This document shows, piece by piece, positions 7,794-17,628 of a stretch of 64,000 bases of DNA. The position numbers were made by a program, and so were the translations under genes. The notes under the pieces are model-generated. The model did not search any database, was not told the DNA's origin, and was given only the letters and a program-made list of their open reading frames with translations. The stretch's first letter is position 1. Each line of letters begins with the position of its first letter. This DNA is from Agromyces bauzanensis (lineage in GTDB: Bacteria > Actinomycetota > Actinomycetes > Actinomycetales > Microbacteriaceae): assembly GCF_014645655.1 (NCBI RefSeq), contig NZ_BMMD01000001.1, forward strand, positions 214,229 to 278,228, read 5' to 3'.

Positions 7794-9674
7794 ATGGCTG
7801 ACGAATATCCGGAGATCGCCGATCACGGCCTGATCGGCGACCTGCAATGTGCCGCACTCGTGGCCACGAACGGCACGATCGACTGGTTCTGCTTCCCGCG
7901 CTTCGATTCGCCGAGCGTGTTCGCCTCGCTGCTCGACCAGGAGCGCGGTGGCTACTGTAGCGCCCGCCCCGCCGCCGGCGACTACGTCACCCGCCAGCTG
8001 TACCTGCCGGACACCGCGATCCTCATCACGCGATTCATGACCGAGGTGGGCGTCGGCGAGGTGATCGACTTCATGCCCGTCGCCGACGGGCCCGCGACCG
8101 ACCATCACCGGCTCGTGCGGCTCATCCGGGTGGTGCGCGGTTCGATGGACTTCGTGGTGGAGATCCAGCCCCGCTTCGACTACGGCCGGTCGTCGCACGA
8201 GATCGAGTTGCGCGACGATGGCGCCGTGTTCTCGTCCGACGACGCGACGCTCACCGTGCGCCGGGTCGGCGAACCCATCCTCCGCGGCACCGAGCGCGCG
8301 GGCCACGTCGAACTCGTCGACGATGGCCTGCGGGTGACGGCCACCCTCAACGTCGGCGAGATCACGGGCATCGTGTTCGAGTCGGGCGAAGGCGAGCCCG
8401 GCCCGCTCTCCCGTGACGACGTCGTCGACATGTTCCTCGCGACCCGGCAGTACTGGCGGGACTGGAACAATCGCTCGACCTACCGCGGACGGTGGCGCGA
8501 GATGGTGGCCCGGTCGGCGATGACGCTGAAGCTCATGACCTATGCACCGACGGGCGCGCTCGTGGCGGCGCCGACCGCCGCGCTCCCCGAGCAGGTGGGT
8601 GGCGAGCGGAACTGGGACTACCGGTACACCTGGGTGCGCGACGCGTCGTTCTCCGTGTACGCACTGCTCGGCCTCGGCTACACCGACGAGGCCGAGGCGT
8701 TCGTGGACTGGCTGATGGACCGCATCCGGGAGAGCGTCGGCACCGGATCGGGGCCGCTCAAGATCATGTACCGGGTCGACGGCTCGTCGGACCTCGTGGA
8801 GGAGACCCTCGACGACTTGGAGGGATATCGCGGCTCGAGCCCGGTGCACGTCGGCAACGGCGCCGCCGACCAGCTCCAGCTCGACATCTACGGCGAGGCG
8901 ATGGACGCGATCCACCTCGCGGACACGCACGGGCTCGAACTGCCCCACCAGGGGTGGGCGCAGATCCGCGACCTGCTCAACTGGGTCTGCGAGAACTGGG
9001 ACCAGCCCGAAGAGGGCATCTGGGAGACCAGGGGCGGGCGCCAGGACTTCACCTACGGCCGGTTCATGTGCTGGGTCGCGCTCGACCGCGGCGTCCGGCT
9101 CGCTCGCCGGCACGGCCGTCCGGCGCCGCTCGCCACGTGGATCGAGCAGCGCGACCGCATCTACGAGCAGGTCATGGAACGGGGACTGCACCCCGACCGT
9201 GGGGCGTTCGTGCAGCACTACGACACCGACGTGCTCGACGCGTCGCTGCTGCTCATGCCACTCATGGGATTCGTCGCGCCGCGCGATCCGATGTGGCTCG
9301 CGACGCTCGACGAGATGGACAAGGAGCTCGTCTCGGACAGCCTCGTATACCGCTACGACCCGGCCGCCTCGCCGGACGGACTCCGCGGTTCGGAGGGGAC
9401 GTTCACGCTCTGCTCGTTCTTCTACGTCGACGCGCTCGCGCGCGGAGGCCGGCTCGACGACGCGCAGCTCGTGTTCGAGAAGATGCTCACGTACGCGAAC
9501 CACCTCGGGCTGTACGCCGAGGAGATCGGGCTCACGGGCGAACAGCTCGGCAACTTCCCGCAGGCGTTCAGCCATCTCGCCCTCATCAACGCCGCCGTGA
9601 ACCTCGACTACCAGCTCGACCACGGCTCGGGCGACGTCGAGGCGGTCCTCCAGAAGGGACGGCGCGGGGCATGA
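7794..9674 (+). CDS. Glycoside hydrolase family 15 protein (trehalase/glucoamylase-like)
   Basis: Cytosolic 626-aa enzyme with the actinobacterial GH15 layout. An N-terminal beta-sandwich starts IADHGLIGDLQCAALVATNG-TIDWFCFPRFDSPS, and the (alpha/alpha)6 barrel is introduced by NWDYRYTWVRDASF near residue 275. No signal peptide. Members hydrolyse trehalose or alpha-glucans; trehalase is plausible since otsA is also in the window (63.9 kb). ATG 7794 fits the family start. The stop overlaps an ATG at 9671 and zwf follows directly, so the two are probably co-transcribed, feeding released glucose towards the pentose phosphate pathway. Confidence 0.92.
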   Translation: MADEYPEIADHGLIGDLQCAALVATNGTIDWFCFPRFDSPSVFASLLDQERGGYCSARPAAGDYVTRQLYLPDTAILITRFMTEVGVGEVIDFMPVADGPATDHHRLVRLIRVVRGSMDFVVEIQPRFDYGRSSHEIELRDDGAVFSSDDATLTVRRVGEPILRGTERAGHVELVDDGLRVTATLNVGEITGIVFESGEGEPGPLSRDDVVDMFLATRQYWRDWNNRSTYRGRWREMVARSAMTLKLMTYAPTGALVAAPTAALPEQVGGERNWDYRYTWVRDASFSVYALLGLGYTDEAEAFVDWLMDRIRESVGTGSGPLKIMYRVDGSSDLVEETLDDLEGYRGSSPVHVGNGAADQLQLDIYGEAMDAIHLADTHGLELPHQGWAQIRDLLNWVCENWDQPEEGIWETRGGRQDFTYGRFMCWVALDRGVRLARRHGRPAPLATWIEQRDRIYEQVMERGLHPDRGAFVQHYDTDVLDASLLLMPLMGFVAPRDPMWLATLDEMDKELVSDSLVYRYDPAASPDGLRGSEGTFTLCSFFYVDALARGGRLDDAQLVFEKMLTYANHLGLYAEEIGLTGEQLGNFPQAFSHLALINAAVNLDYQLDHGSGDVEAVLQKGRRGA

Positions 9675-9715
9675 CCGACGAGCCGACCGCCCGGAGGCGG
9701 GACCAGGAGGAGACC

Positions 9716-11125
9716 ATGGCGCGGGAAGCGGAGACGGAAGCGGCGGGCGGCGTGCGCGGCGATGTCCTCGTGATCTTCGGGATCACGGGCGACTTGGCGA
9801 GGGTCATGACGTTCCATTCCCTGTACCGGCTCGAGCAGCGCGGCCTCCTCGAGTGCCGCATCGTGGGCGTGGCGTTCGAAGACTGGACGCTGGACCGGCT
9901 GTTCGATCGAGCACGCGACTCGATCGCCGGCACGGGCGAGGCGATCGATCCCGAGGTGTTCGAGCGCCTCTGCCATCGGCTGAGCTACGTGCACGGCGAC
10001 TTCGCCGACGCCGGCACCTACGAGCGGGTCGCCACGGCGATCGGCGGCTCGAGCGCACCGGTGTACTATCTCGAGACGCCGCCGAGCCTGTTCGCGACCG
10101 TCGTGAAGGGGCTCGCAGAGGCCGGACTCTCCGCGCGCGGCCGGTTCGTGATCGAGAAGCCGTTCGGGCACGACCTGGCGTCGGCCCGCGAACTCGCCGC
10201 CGAGTTGCACCGATACGTCGACGAGTCGCAGCTGTACCGCATCGATCACTACCTCGGGAAGATGGGCCTCGAGGAGATCCTCTACCTCCGGTTCGCGAAC
10301 ACGATGCTCGAGCCCGTGTGGAACCGCAACTACGTCGATTGCGTGCAGATCACGATGGCCGAGGACTTCGGCATCGCGGGGCGCGGCAACTTCTACGAAC
10401 CGGTCGGCGCACTGCGCGACGTCGTCGTGAACCACCTGATGCAGCTGCTCGCGGCCATCGCGATGGAGGCACCATCGCACGGCGACGTCGAGACGATCAA
10501 GGACATGCAGACCTCGCTGTTCAGGTCCATGGTCGAGGCCGACCCCGCGCGGTACGTGCGGGGCCAGTTCGACGGGTATCGCGAGGTCGACGGGGTCGCA
10601 GCCGACTCGACCACCGAGACGTTCTGCGCGCTGGAGCTCGAGATCGAGAACTGGCGCTGGTCGGGCGTGCCCTTCTTCATCCGCACCGGCAAGCGCCTGC
10701 CGGTGACCCAGACCGAGGTGAGGCTGGTCTTCAAGCACTCGCCGAAACTCGGGTTCGAGTTGCGTCGCGCCGACACCGAACCCGACCAGCTCGTGATCCG
10801 GCTCGACCCGTCGACGGGCGTGCGCATCGTGCTGAATGCGCAGCGAGCGGATGCCGCCACGCCGAGTTCCGTCGAGCTCGACATGGAGTTCACGGCGAAG
10901 GGCGGCGAGGGCCCGACCCCGTACGAGGTGCTCCTGCTTGCCGCGATCGAAGGCCGCAGCGCGCGCTTCGGGCGACAGGACACGGTCGAGGAGGCGTGGC
11001 GCGTCATGCAGCCGCTGATCGACGCCCCGACGCCCTTGCGCGCATACGCGCCCGGGACGTGGGGCCCCTACGACGCGAATGCGCTCGTGGCCGACCACGG
11101 CGGCTGGCGCGACCCGTGGATCTGA
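9716..11125 (+). CDS. zwf: Glucose-6-phosphate 1-dehydrogenase
   Basis: First enzyme of the oxidative pentose phosphate pathway, oxidising glucose-6-phosphate to 6-phosphogluconolactone with NADP. The 469-aa length is typical. The nucleotide fold reads VIFGITGDLAR, where most G6PDHs have GASGDLA. The active-site peptide YRIDHYLGKMG and the downstream FANTMLEPVWNRNYVDCVQI are clear. ATG 9716 is chosen because AGGAGG (9705-9710) precedes it at ideal spacing. An ATG at 9671 that overlaps the GH15 stop has no such site and would add 15 residues. Confidence 0.95.
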   Translation: MAREAETEAAGGVRGDVLVIFGITGDLARVMTFHSLYRLEQRGLLECRIVGVAFEDWTLDRLFDRARDSIAGTGEAIDPEVFERLCHRLSYVHGDFADAGTYERVATAIGGSSAPVYYLETPPSLFATVVKGLAEAGLSARGRFVIEKPFGHDLASARELAAELHRYVDESQLYRIDHYLGKMGLEEILYLRFANTMLEPVWNRNYVDCVQITMAEDFGIAGRGNFYEPVGALRDVVVNHLMQLLAAIAMEAPSHGDVETIKDMQTSLFRSMVEADPARYVRGQFDGYREVDGVAADSTTETFCALELEIENWRWSGVPFFIRTGKRLPVTQTEVRLVFKHSPKLGFELRRADTEPDQLVIRLDPSTGVRIVLNAQRADAATPSSVELDMEFTAKGGEGPTPYEVLLLAAIEGRSARFGRQDTVEEAWRVMQPLIDAPTPLRAYAPGTWGPYDANALVADHGGWRDPWI

Positions 11126-11186
11126 CGGCGCGAGCGCACGACGGAGCCTGATCGACCAGACACGTGAGGGAGCAAGGAATGGACCG

Positions 11187-12878
11187 ATGAAGGTCATCAT
11201 CGTAGGTGGAGTCGCTGGGGGCGCATCATGTGCCGCGCGACTGCGGCGACTCGACGAGGACGCCGAGATCGTCATGGTCGAGAAGGGTCCGTACGTCTCG
11301 TTCGCGAACTGCGGCTTGCCGTACCACGTCGGCGACGTGATCGAGCGCGAGTCGGATCTCCTGGTGGCGAGCGAGCGCCTGTTCCGTGAGCATTTCCGCG
11401 TGGACTGCCGCACCGGGTGCGAGGCGGTCCGAGTCGACCCGGTGGCGAAGACCGTCGACCTCCGTGACGTCGGGACCGGCGACGTGACGACCGAATCGTA
11501 CGACAAGCTCGTGCTGGCTCCAGGGGCGCGCTCAATCCGGCCACCGATCCCCGGGATCGACCTGCGCGGGATCTTCCAGGTGCGCACCGTGCCCGACGCG
11601 CGAGAGATCCGGGAGTGGATCGAGCGCGGCACGAGCTTCCTCGCGGGCATGGAGAAGTACTCCGGCTTCCAGACCGTGCGGCCGAAGATGCACGCCGTCG
11701 TGGTCGGTGGCGGGTTCATCGGCCTCGAGATGGCCGAGAACCTCGTGGCCCGGGGGTTCGACGTGACCGTGCTCGAGCTCGCCGACCAGGTGCTCACGCC
11801 GCTCGACCTCGAGTACGGCAACCTGGTCCGTAACTTCCTCGAACTCCACGGCGTGCACGTGGTCGTCGGCGACGGGGTGGCCCGGTTCGAACGGAACGAC
11901 GAGGGCGAGGCGCTCACCGTCACGACGCAGTCGGGCAGGACGTTCCCGGCCGACCTCGCGATCCTCTCGCTGGGTGTGCGGCCCGAGACCGAGCTCGCAC
12001 AGCAGGCCGGCCTCGAGATCGGCGAGCGCGGCGGCATCCGGGTCGACGAGCACATGCGCACGAGCGACCCCGACATCTTCGCCGTCGGCGACGCCGTGGA
12101 GGTGCGCGACTTCGTGACGGGGGAGTGGAGCCTCATCGCGCTCGCGGGGCCCGCGAACCGGCAGGCCCGCATCGCGGCCGACGTGATCGCGGGGCGCGAC
12201 TCGGCGTTCCGCGGCACACAGGGCACCTCGATCGTCGGGTTGTTCGGCGACGCGATCGCGTGGACGGGAGCGAGCGAGAAGACGCTGCAGCGCCTCGGCG
12301 ACACCGACTACGAGAAGATCTACCTCTACCCGAACTCGCACGCCGGCTATTATCCGGGCGCTCGGCCGATCGCGATGAAGCTCATCTTCCGCAAGTCCGA
12401 CGGGCGCGTGCTGGGAGCGCAGGCCGCCGGCGAGGACGGTGTCGACAAGCGCATCAGCCACATCGCCCTGGCGATCCAGCTCGGCGCGACGGTCTTCGAC
12501 CTCGAGCAGGCCGAGCTCTGCTACTCGCCCCCGTACGGCAGCGCGAAGGACCCGATCAACTTCGCTGGCATGGTGGCCGCCGACGTGCTGCGCGGCGACC
12601 TTCCGCTCAGCCACTGGGAGTCGATCGACGGCGGATTCGTGCTCGACGTGCGGGAGATGCCCGAGCTCGCGGTCGAGAGCGTGCCGGGTGCCGTGAACAT
12701 TCCGCTCGGGCAGTTGCGCGACCGGCTCCACGAGGTTCCACGCGATCGGGCCGTGCACGTGGTGTGCCGGTCGGGCCAGCGTGCCTACACGGCCGCGCGA
12801 CTCCTGCGACAGCGTGGCATCGACGCGCACGTGGTCTCGGGCGGCATGCTGTCGCGCGCGATCGTGTCGATGAAGTGA
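11187..12878 (+). CDS. CoA-disulfide/persulfide reductase with C-terminal rhodanese domain
   Basis: FAD- and NAD(P)H-dependent disulfide reductase of the CoADR-RHD type, 563 aa. The FAD motif (VIIVGGVAGGASCAARLRR) is at the N-terminus. The single redox cysteine is Cys42 in SFANCGLPYH. A second Rossmann motif VVVGGGFIGLEMAE lies near residue 172. Residues about 465-560 form a rhodanese domain with active Cys527 in VVCRSGQRA. Relatives reduce CoA disulfide, CoA persulfide or polysulfide. The sulfur module at 22.1-24.7 kb is a plausible functional partner. Starts at ATG 11187 and is followed after four bases by the SMP-30 gene. Confidence 0.92.
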   Translation: MKVIIVGGVAGGASCAARLRRLDEDAEIVMVEKGPYVSFANCGLPYHVGDVIERESDLLVASERLFREHFRVDCRTGCEAVRVDPVAKTVDLRDVGTGDVTTESYDKLVLAPGARSIRPPIPGIDLRGIFQVRTVPDAREIREWIERGTSFLAGMEKYSGFQTVRPKMHAVVVGGGFIGLEMAENLVARGFDVTVLELADQVLTPLDLEYGNLVRNFLELHGVHVVVGDGVARFERNDEGEALTVTTQSGRTFPADLAILSLGVRPETELAQQAGLEIGERGGIRVDEHMRTSDPDIFAVGDAVEVRDFVTGEWSLIALAGPANRQARIAADVIAGRDSAFRGTQGTSIVGLFGDAIAWTGASEKTLQRLGDTDYEKIYLYPNSHAGYYPGARPIAMKLIFRKSDGRVLGAQAAGEDGVDKRISHIALAIQLGATVFDLEQAELCYSPPYGSAKDPINFAGMVAADVLRGDLPLSHWESIDGGFVLDVREMPELAVESVPGAVNIPLGQLRDRLHEVPRDRAVHVVCRSGQRAYTAARLLRQRGIDAHVVSGGMLSRAIVSMK

Positions 12879-12882
12879 TGCG

Positions 12883-13794
12883 GTGAAGCGGATGCCGCGG
12901 GCCGTCGCCGTCACGACCGAGCAGACGCTGCTCGGCGAGGGCGCCCGCTGGGACGGGCGACGCGGCGAGCTGCTGCGGGTGGACATCCTCGCCGGACGCG
13001 TCTTCCGCGACCGCGTCGGCGACGACGGCGCGCTCATCCCGGTGCGCGCCTTCGACGTTCCCGGCACGGTGGGCGCGGTCGCGCCGATCGACGGCGACGA
13101 CGGCTGGATCCTCGCCGCCGGCCGCGGCTTCCTGCACCTGCGACCCGACGGCTCGATTCGCACGATCCTCGCCGACGTGGCCGAGGCGGGCACCCGCATG
13201 AACGATGCCGCCTGCGACCCGCAGGGACGGTTCTGGGCGGGCACGCTGGCCGACGATCACCATGAGGGCGGCGGCGCGCTGTACCGGCTCGACCGCGACG
13301 GCCGGGTCGACGTGGTGTTGCGCGACCTGACGATCTCGAACGGGCTGGGCTGGAGTCCCGACGGGAGCACGATGTACCTCGTCGACAGCGGGCCCCGGGT
13401 GGTGCACGCCTTCGCGTTCGATGGCGCCGACGGCACGATCTCCGACGGTCGCGTGCTCGTCTCGGTGCCCGAAGAGGTCGGATCGCCCGACGGCATGACC
13501 GTCGACGCATCCGGCGACCTCTGGGTGGCGATCTACGGCGGAGGGCGTGTGCACCGCTACACGCCCGACGGCGCCCTTCGGCAGGTGCTCACCGTGCCGG
13601 CCGCGCAGTCCACCTGTTGCGCGTTCGCCGGACCGGGCCTGCACCGCCTCTACGTGACGACGGCGACCGAGAACTGGACCGACGATCAGCGCCGGGCCGA
13701 GCCCGCCGCGGGGCTCGTGTACCGGATCGAGACGGATGCCACGGGCCGCCCCGCCGAGCCGTTCCGCCCCGATCCAGACTGGTGGGGAACGTGA
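12883..13794 (+). CDS. SMP-30/gluconolactonase/LRE family protein
   Basis: Six-bladed beta-propeller of about 303 aa, Ca/Zn-dependent lactonase family. Recognisable parts are LLGEGARWDGR, ending in the conserved metal-binding Glu, then GTRMNDAACDPQGRFWAGTL containing the Asn/Asp ligands. SNGLGWSPDGSTMYLVDS and the late GSPDGMTVDASGDLWVAIYG complete the set. It may hydrolyse sugar lactones such as gluconolactone, which would fit zwf two genes upstream, but the true substrate is unproven. Start is GTG 12883 or ATG 12892; no strong ribosome site separates them. Confidence 0.88.
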   Translation: MKRMPRAVAVTTEQTLLGEGARWDGRRGELLRVDILAGRVFRDRVGDDGALIPVRAFDVPGTVGAVAPIDGDDGWILAAGRGFLHLRPDGSIRTILADVAEAGTRMNDAACDPQGRFWAGTLADDHHEGGGALYRLDRDGRVDVVLRDLTISNGLGWSPDGSTMYLVDSGPRVVHAFAFDGADGTISDGRVLVSVPEEVGSPDGMTVDASGDLWVAIYGGGRVHRYTPDGALRQVLTVPAAQSTCCAFAGPGLHRLYVTTATENWTDDQRRAEPAAGLVYRIETDATGRPAEPFRPDPDWWGT

Positions 13795-13955
13795 GTTCAT
13801 CACGAGCTGAGACCGGCCGCCGGGTGCCTCCATCGCCACCCGGATGACGCGATGAGGGGCTAAGGTCCCGGTCGCCGGCAAGCCGTGTGCGTACCGTCGG
13901 ACGTGCCGGCCGGCGCAGGACGTGTCGCGCGGCGAGGACATTCGAGGGGGATGAC

Positions 13956-16859
13956 ATGGACGAGCGTGCAATGGACGTGCTGGTGGCCGGATATCCGGAC
14001 ATCGACACGGCCCGACGGGACTTCGACGCGCTGGTCGAACTCGTGAGGGCGAAGACGGTGCGGATCGAGGGCGCGATCCTCGTGGTGCACGAGGCCGACG
14101 GCGAGGTGACCGTCGCCGACACGGGCGACCACCTCGGTCGCAGGGGTGCTGGCTGGGGCGCGGGTGTCGGACTCGCGGTGGGTCTGTTCGCGCCGGCCCT
14201 GATCCCCGCGATCGCCGTCGGTGCGGCTGGCGGCGCCCTGGCGGGCGTCTTCACCGACCACCGCCTGAAGAGCGGGATCGCTGACAGCATCGGCGCGAAC
14301 CTGCCGCCCGGGCGGGCGGGCATCGTCGCCGTGTTCCACGACGAGCACCGGCTCGCGGTCGAGCAGGCGCTCCCGGGATCGCCGGCGAAGTCGATCGCGC
14401 AGTCCGACGGCCGCAGCATCTCCCGGCTGAAGGAGTCGCTCGCCGAGGCGGCCGGGAAGTTCGCGCCCGACCGCACCGTGCTGCCGCTGAAGGACCCGTC
14501 ATTCGGCGGCACGGCCGGCCGCACCATCGACAAGTCCGTCGCGGACTGGACCGTCGTCATGACGCCGAAGCCACCCGCGGGCGCCCCGAACGTGCTCGTC
14601 GTGCTCATCGACGACGCCGGCTTCGGCAACCCGAGCACGTTCGGCGGACCGATCGACACGCCGAATATGACGCGCGTGCAGCAAATGGGCCTCACCTACA
14701 ACCGATTCCACGTCACGGCGATCTGCTCGCCGACGCGAGCGGCGCTTCTCACCGGGCGCAACCAGCACCGGGTCGGCTTCGGCTCGATCGCCGAGTACCC
14801 CGGACCGTTCCCCGGCTACACGGCCGCCGTGCCCAAGAGCTGCGCGCCCGTCGCCCGGGTGCTCAGGGACAACGGGTACGTGACGGGCGGCTTCGGCAAG
14901 TGGCATCTCACGCCGGACAACGTGCAGGGCGCGGCCGGCCCGTTCGATCGCTGGCCGAGTGGCTGGGGCTTCGACCACTGGTGGGGCTTCCTGAGCGGCG
15001 CCGCGGGGCAGTACGACCCGATCATCACGCAGGACAACGCGACAATCGGCGTCCCGGAGGGTGCCGACGGGAAGCAGTACTACTTCCCCGACGACATCAC
15101 CGACAAGGCCGTCGAGTGGCTGCACGCGGTGCGAGCGCAGGACGCCGAGAAGCCCTGGTTCATGTACTACTCGACCGGCTGCGCGCACGCCCCGCACCAC
15201 GTCGAATCCGAGTGGGCCGACCGCTACAAGGGGAAGTTCGACGCCGGCTGGGACGAGTACCGGAAGACGGTGTTCGCGCGGCAGCAGGAGCTCGGCATCG
15301 TGCCGCAGGACGCCGAGCTCACCGAGCGGCCCGACCTGTTCCCCGCGTGGGACTCGCTGTCGGATGCGGAGAAGACGCTCTACGTACGACAGATGGAGGT
15401 GTTCGCGGGCTACTCCGAGAACGCCGACTGGAACGTCGGGCGGCTCATCGACTCGATCGAGGAGATGGGCGACCTCGACAACACGCTCATCTTCTACATC
15501 TGGGGCGACAACGGCGCGAGCATGGAGGGCACCATCACGGGGTCGTTCAACGAGCTCACCTTCCTCAACGGAGTTCCGCTGACGCCTGAACAGCAGCTCG
15601 AGCTGATCGACCGGCACGGCGGCATCGAGGAGCTCGGCGGCGTCGACACGGCACCGCACTACGCCGCGGCGTGGGGCTGGGCGGGGAACACCCCGTTCAA
15701 GTGGGGCAAGCAGACGGGCAGCCACCTCGGCGGGACGCGCAACCCGATGGTGGTCGCGTGGCCCGACCGCATCCCCGGGGGTGGAAAGCTTCGCTCGCAG
15801 TTCACGCACGTGATCGACGTGGGTCCGACCATCCTCGAGGCGGTCGGGCTGCCCGAGGCGAAGTCCGTCGACGGCATCGAGCAGGAGCCGATGGACGGCA
15901 CGAGCTTCGTCCACACCTTCGACGATGCGGCCGCCGCGGAGCGCCACACGGTGCAGTACTTCGAGTCCATGGGCTGCCGCGCGATCTACAAGGACGGCTG
16001 GTGGGCCTGCGCCCGGCTCGACCGGATCCCGTGGGATTTCTCACCCGCGACCATCGCGAAGCTCGCACCGGGCGTGTACGACCCCGAGCAGGACACCTGG
16101 GAGCTCTACTTCCTCCCCGACGACTTCACTCAGGCGCACGACCTCGCCGCCGAGCAGCCCGAGAAGCTCGCCGAGCTGAAGGAACTCTTCTGGCAGGAGG
16201 CCGAGCGCAACAGGGTCCTGCCCCTGCTCGGCGGCATGTCGGTCTTCTTCGGCATCCTCCCGCCGCTGCCCACCACGACCCGGTTCACCTTCCACGGCGA
16301 CGTCCAGAACGTGCAGCGCGGCATGATCCCCCGCATCTACGGGCGCTCCTACGCCATCGAAGGCGAACTAGTCGTGCCCGAGGGCGGCGCGGAGGGCGTG
16401 ATCGTCGCGAACGCCGACGAGATCGGCGGGTTCGCGCTCTGGGTCGACGGCGACGGGCTCCTGCACCACACCTACTCGATGCTGGGCGTCGAGCAGTACC
16501 GGCAGGTGTCGACCGAGCCGCTGCCGACGGGCGAGGTCGCAGTGCGGATGCAGTTCGACGCCGACGAGGTCAAGCCGGGCACCGGCGGAACGGCGTCGCT
16601 GTGGGCGAACGGCACGAAGATCGGCGAGGGCCGCATCGACCGCACCGTGCCCGTCGCGTTCAGCTCGTACTCCGGCATGGACATCGGGCGCGATAACGGC
16701 CTCGTCGTCGACGCCGCCTACAAGGACCGGGCGCCGTACGCGTTCACGGGCGACGTGCGCACGGTCGTGTTCGACCTCAAGCCCGCGCCGCACTCGGTCG
16801 AGCAGCAGCTGCACCACGCCGCCGGCGCAGCCGGGGTCGGCTCGGGTGCAGCGGGCTAG
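13956..16859 (+). CDS. DUF1269 domain fused to arylsulfatase
   Basis: 967-aa fusion. Residues 1 to about 150 form a DUF1269-type domain: MDVLVAGYPDIDTARRDFDA, then a glycine/alanine-rich hydrophobic stretch near 65-100 that may insert in or lie on the membrane, then DSIGANLPPGRAGIVAVF. Residues 208 to 967 are an arylsulfatase of the AtsA class. Metal ligands Asp219-Asp220 are in VVLIDDAGFG. Cys257 in CSPTRAALLTGR is converted to formylglycine in active sulfatases, and GKWHL lies further on. A C-terminal beta domain follows. No Sec signal peptide is visible. ATG 13956 has GAGGGGG upstream. The fusion is one uninterrupted frame. Confidence 0.9.
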   Translation: MDERAMDVLVAGYPDIDTARRDFDALVELVRAKTVRIEGAILVVHEADGEVTVADTGDHLGRRGAGWGAGVGLAVGLFAPALIPAIAVGAAGGALAGVFTDHRLKSGIADSIGANLPPGRAGIVAVFHDEHRLAVEQALPGSPAKSIAQSDGRSISRLKESLAEAAGKFAPDRTVLPLKDPSFGGTAGRTIDKSVADWTVVMTPKPPAGAPNVLVVLIDDAGFGNPSTFGGPIDTPNMTRVQQMGLTYNRFHVTAICSPTRAALLTGRNQHRVGFGSIAEYPGPFPGYTAAVPKSCAPVARVLRDNGYVTGGFGKWHLTPDNVQGAAGPFDRWPSGWGFDHWWGFLSGAAGQYDPIITQDNATIGVPEGADGKQYYFPDDITDKAVEWLHAVRAQDAEKPWFMYYSTGCAHAPHHVESEWADRYKGKFDAGWDEYRKTVFARQQELGIVPQDAELTERPDLFPAWDSLSDAEKTLYVRQMEVFAGYSENADWNVGRLIDSIEEMGDLDNTLIFYIWGDNGASMEGTITGSFNELTFLNGVPLTPEQQLELIDRHGGIEELGGVDTAPHYAAAWGWAGNTPFKWGKQTGSHLGGTRNPMVVAWPDRIPGGGKLRSQFTHVIDVGPTILEAVGLPEAKSVDGIEQEPMDGTSFVHTFDDAAAAERHTVQYFESMGCRAIYKDGWWACARLDRIPWDFSPATIAKLAPGVYDPEQDTWELYFLPDDFTQAHDLAAEQPEKLAELKELFWQEAERNRVLPLLGGMSVFFGILPPLPTTTRFTFHGDVQNVQRGMIPRIYGRSYAIEGELVVPEGGAEGVIVANADEIGGFALWVDGDGLLHHTYSMLGVEQYRQVSTEPLPTGEVAVRMQFDADEVKPGTGGTASLWANGTKIGEGRIDRTVPVAFSSYSGMDIGRDNGLVVDAAYKDRAPYAFTGDVRTVVFDLKPAPHSVEQQLHHAAGAAGVGSGAAG

Positions 16860-17533
16860 CGCGTTCTGCGTCGCCCGGGGTGGGTGAACAGGATGACGAT
16901 GCTGAGGAGCAGGACCCACGCGGGGAAGAGCAGCGGGGTCCACTCGCGCTCGCCGGATGCGAGGATCAGCACCAGCGCGACGAGATAGCCGAGGTAGAAG
17001 ACCCAGCGGGGCACGGATGAGGTCCGCAGCCCGACCGAACTCACCGACAGGGTGAAGACCGCCGCCATCCGCATCGCGTACACCGAGACGATCGTCTGGG
17101 TGCTGCTGCGGCTGAACGCCCACAGATCGGCGTTCGCATTCGGGCTCGCGACCATCTCCAGCATGCTGACCGACGTCACGGCTCCGACGAACAACATCGC
17201 CAGGAACAGCAGGCCGCTGCCGAGGAAGACGGTCGAGAAGAGCCGATCCTCGATCTCGGCCAGCTGCTCGCGCACCACTCCGATGAACCACAGGAACGCG
17301 ATGCCCGCGAACGGCACCAGATTGAGGCCCCACAGGATGAGGGTCCTCCGCCTGGCATCCGAGCGGAACTCCTCGAATCCGCCTTCCGATGCCGCGAGGC
17401 GCAGGAGGATCATCGCCGCCATGAGCAGGAGGGCGAACGCGATTCCCGCAAGCGCCGCTCCGCGCCGTGTCCGCCAGAAGGGTGGAGTCGCAACCGGGGG
17501 TTCGGTCGCTCCTGCACTGAGATCATCCGTCAT
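16856..17533 (-). CDS. Putative integral membrane protein
   Basis: 225-aa protein of unknown function. After a 25-residue cytosolic N-terminus it shows helices at about 29-48 (AALAGIAFALLLMAAMILLR), 68-88 (LILWGLNLVPFAGIAFLWFI), 105-125, 150-175 and 178-218, ending in a basic tail. No enzyme motif was found. Start ATG 17533 has GAGGAG close upstream. Its stop overlaps the sulfatase stop by two bases, and it faces the same direction as the antiporter gene upstream (gap 95 bp), with which it may be co-transcribed. Confidence 0.75.
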   Translation of the reverse strand: MTDDLSAGATEPPVATPPFWRTRRGAALAGIAFALLLMAAMILLRLAASEGGFEEFRSDARRRTLILWGLNLVPFAGIAFLWFIGVVREQLAEIEDRLFSTVFLGSGLLFLAMLFVGAVTSVSMLEMVASPNANADLWAFSRSSTQTIVSVYAMRMAAVFTLSVSSVGLRTSSVPRWVFYLGYLVALVLILASGEREWTPLLFPAWVLLLSIVILFTHPGRRRTR

Positions 17534-17628
17534 GACGCTCCTCAGCCCTCCTCTTCTCCGCCTTTTCCGTCGTGAGTCGGCGACGCAGTGTCGTCGAGCA
17601 TGGGCGCCTCGGGATGACGACGCGGGAG

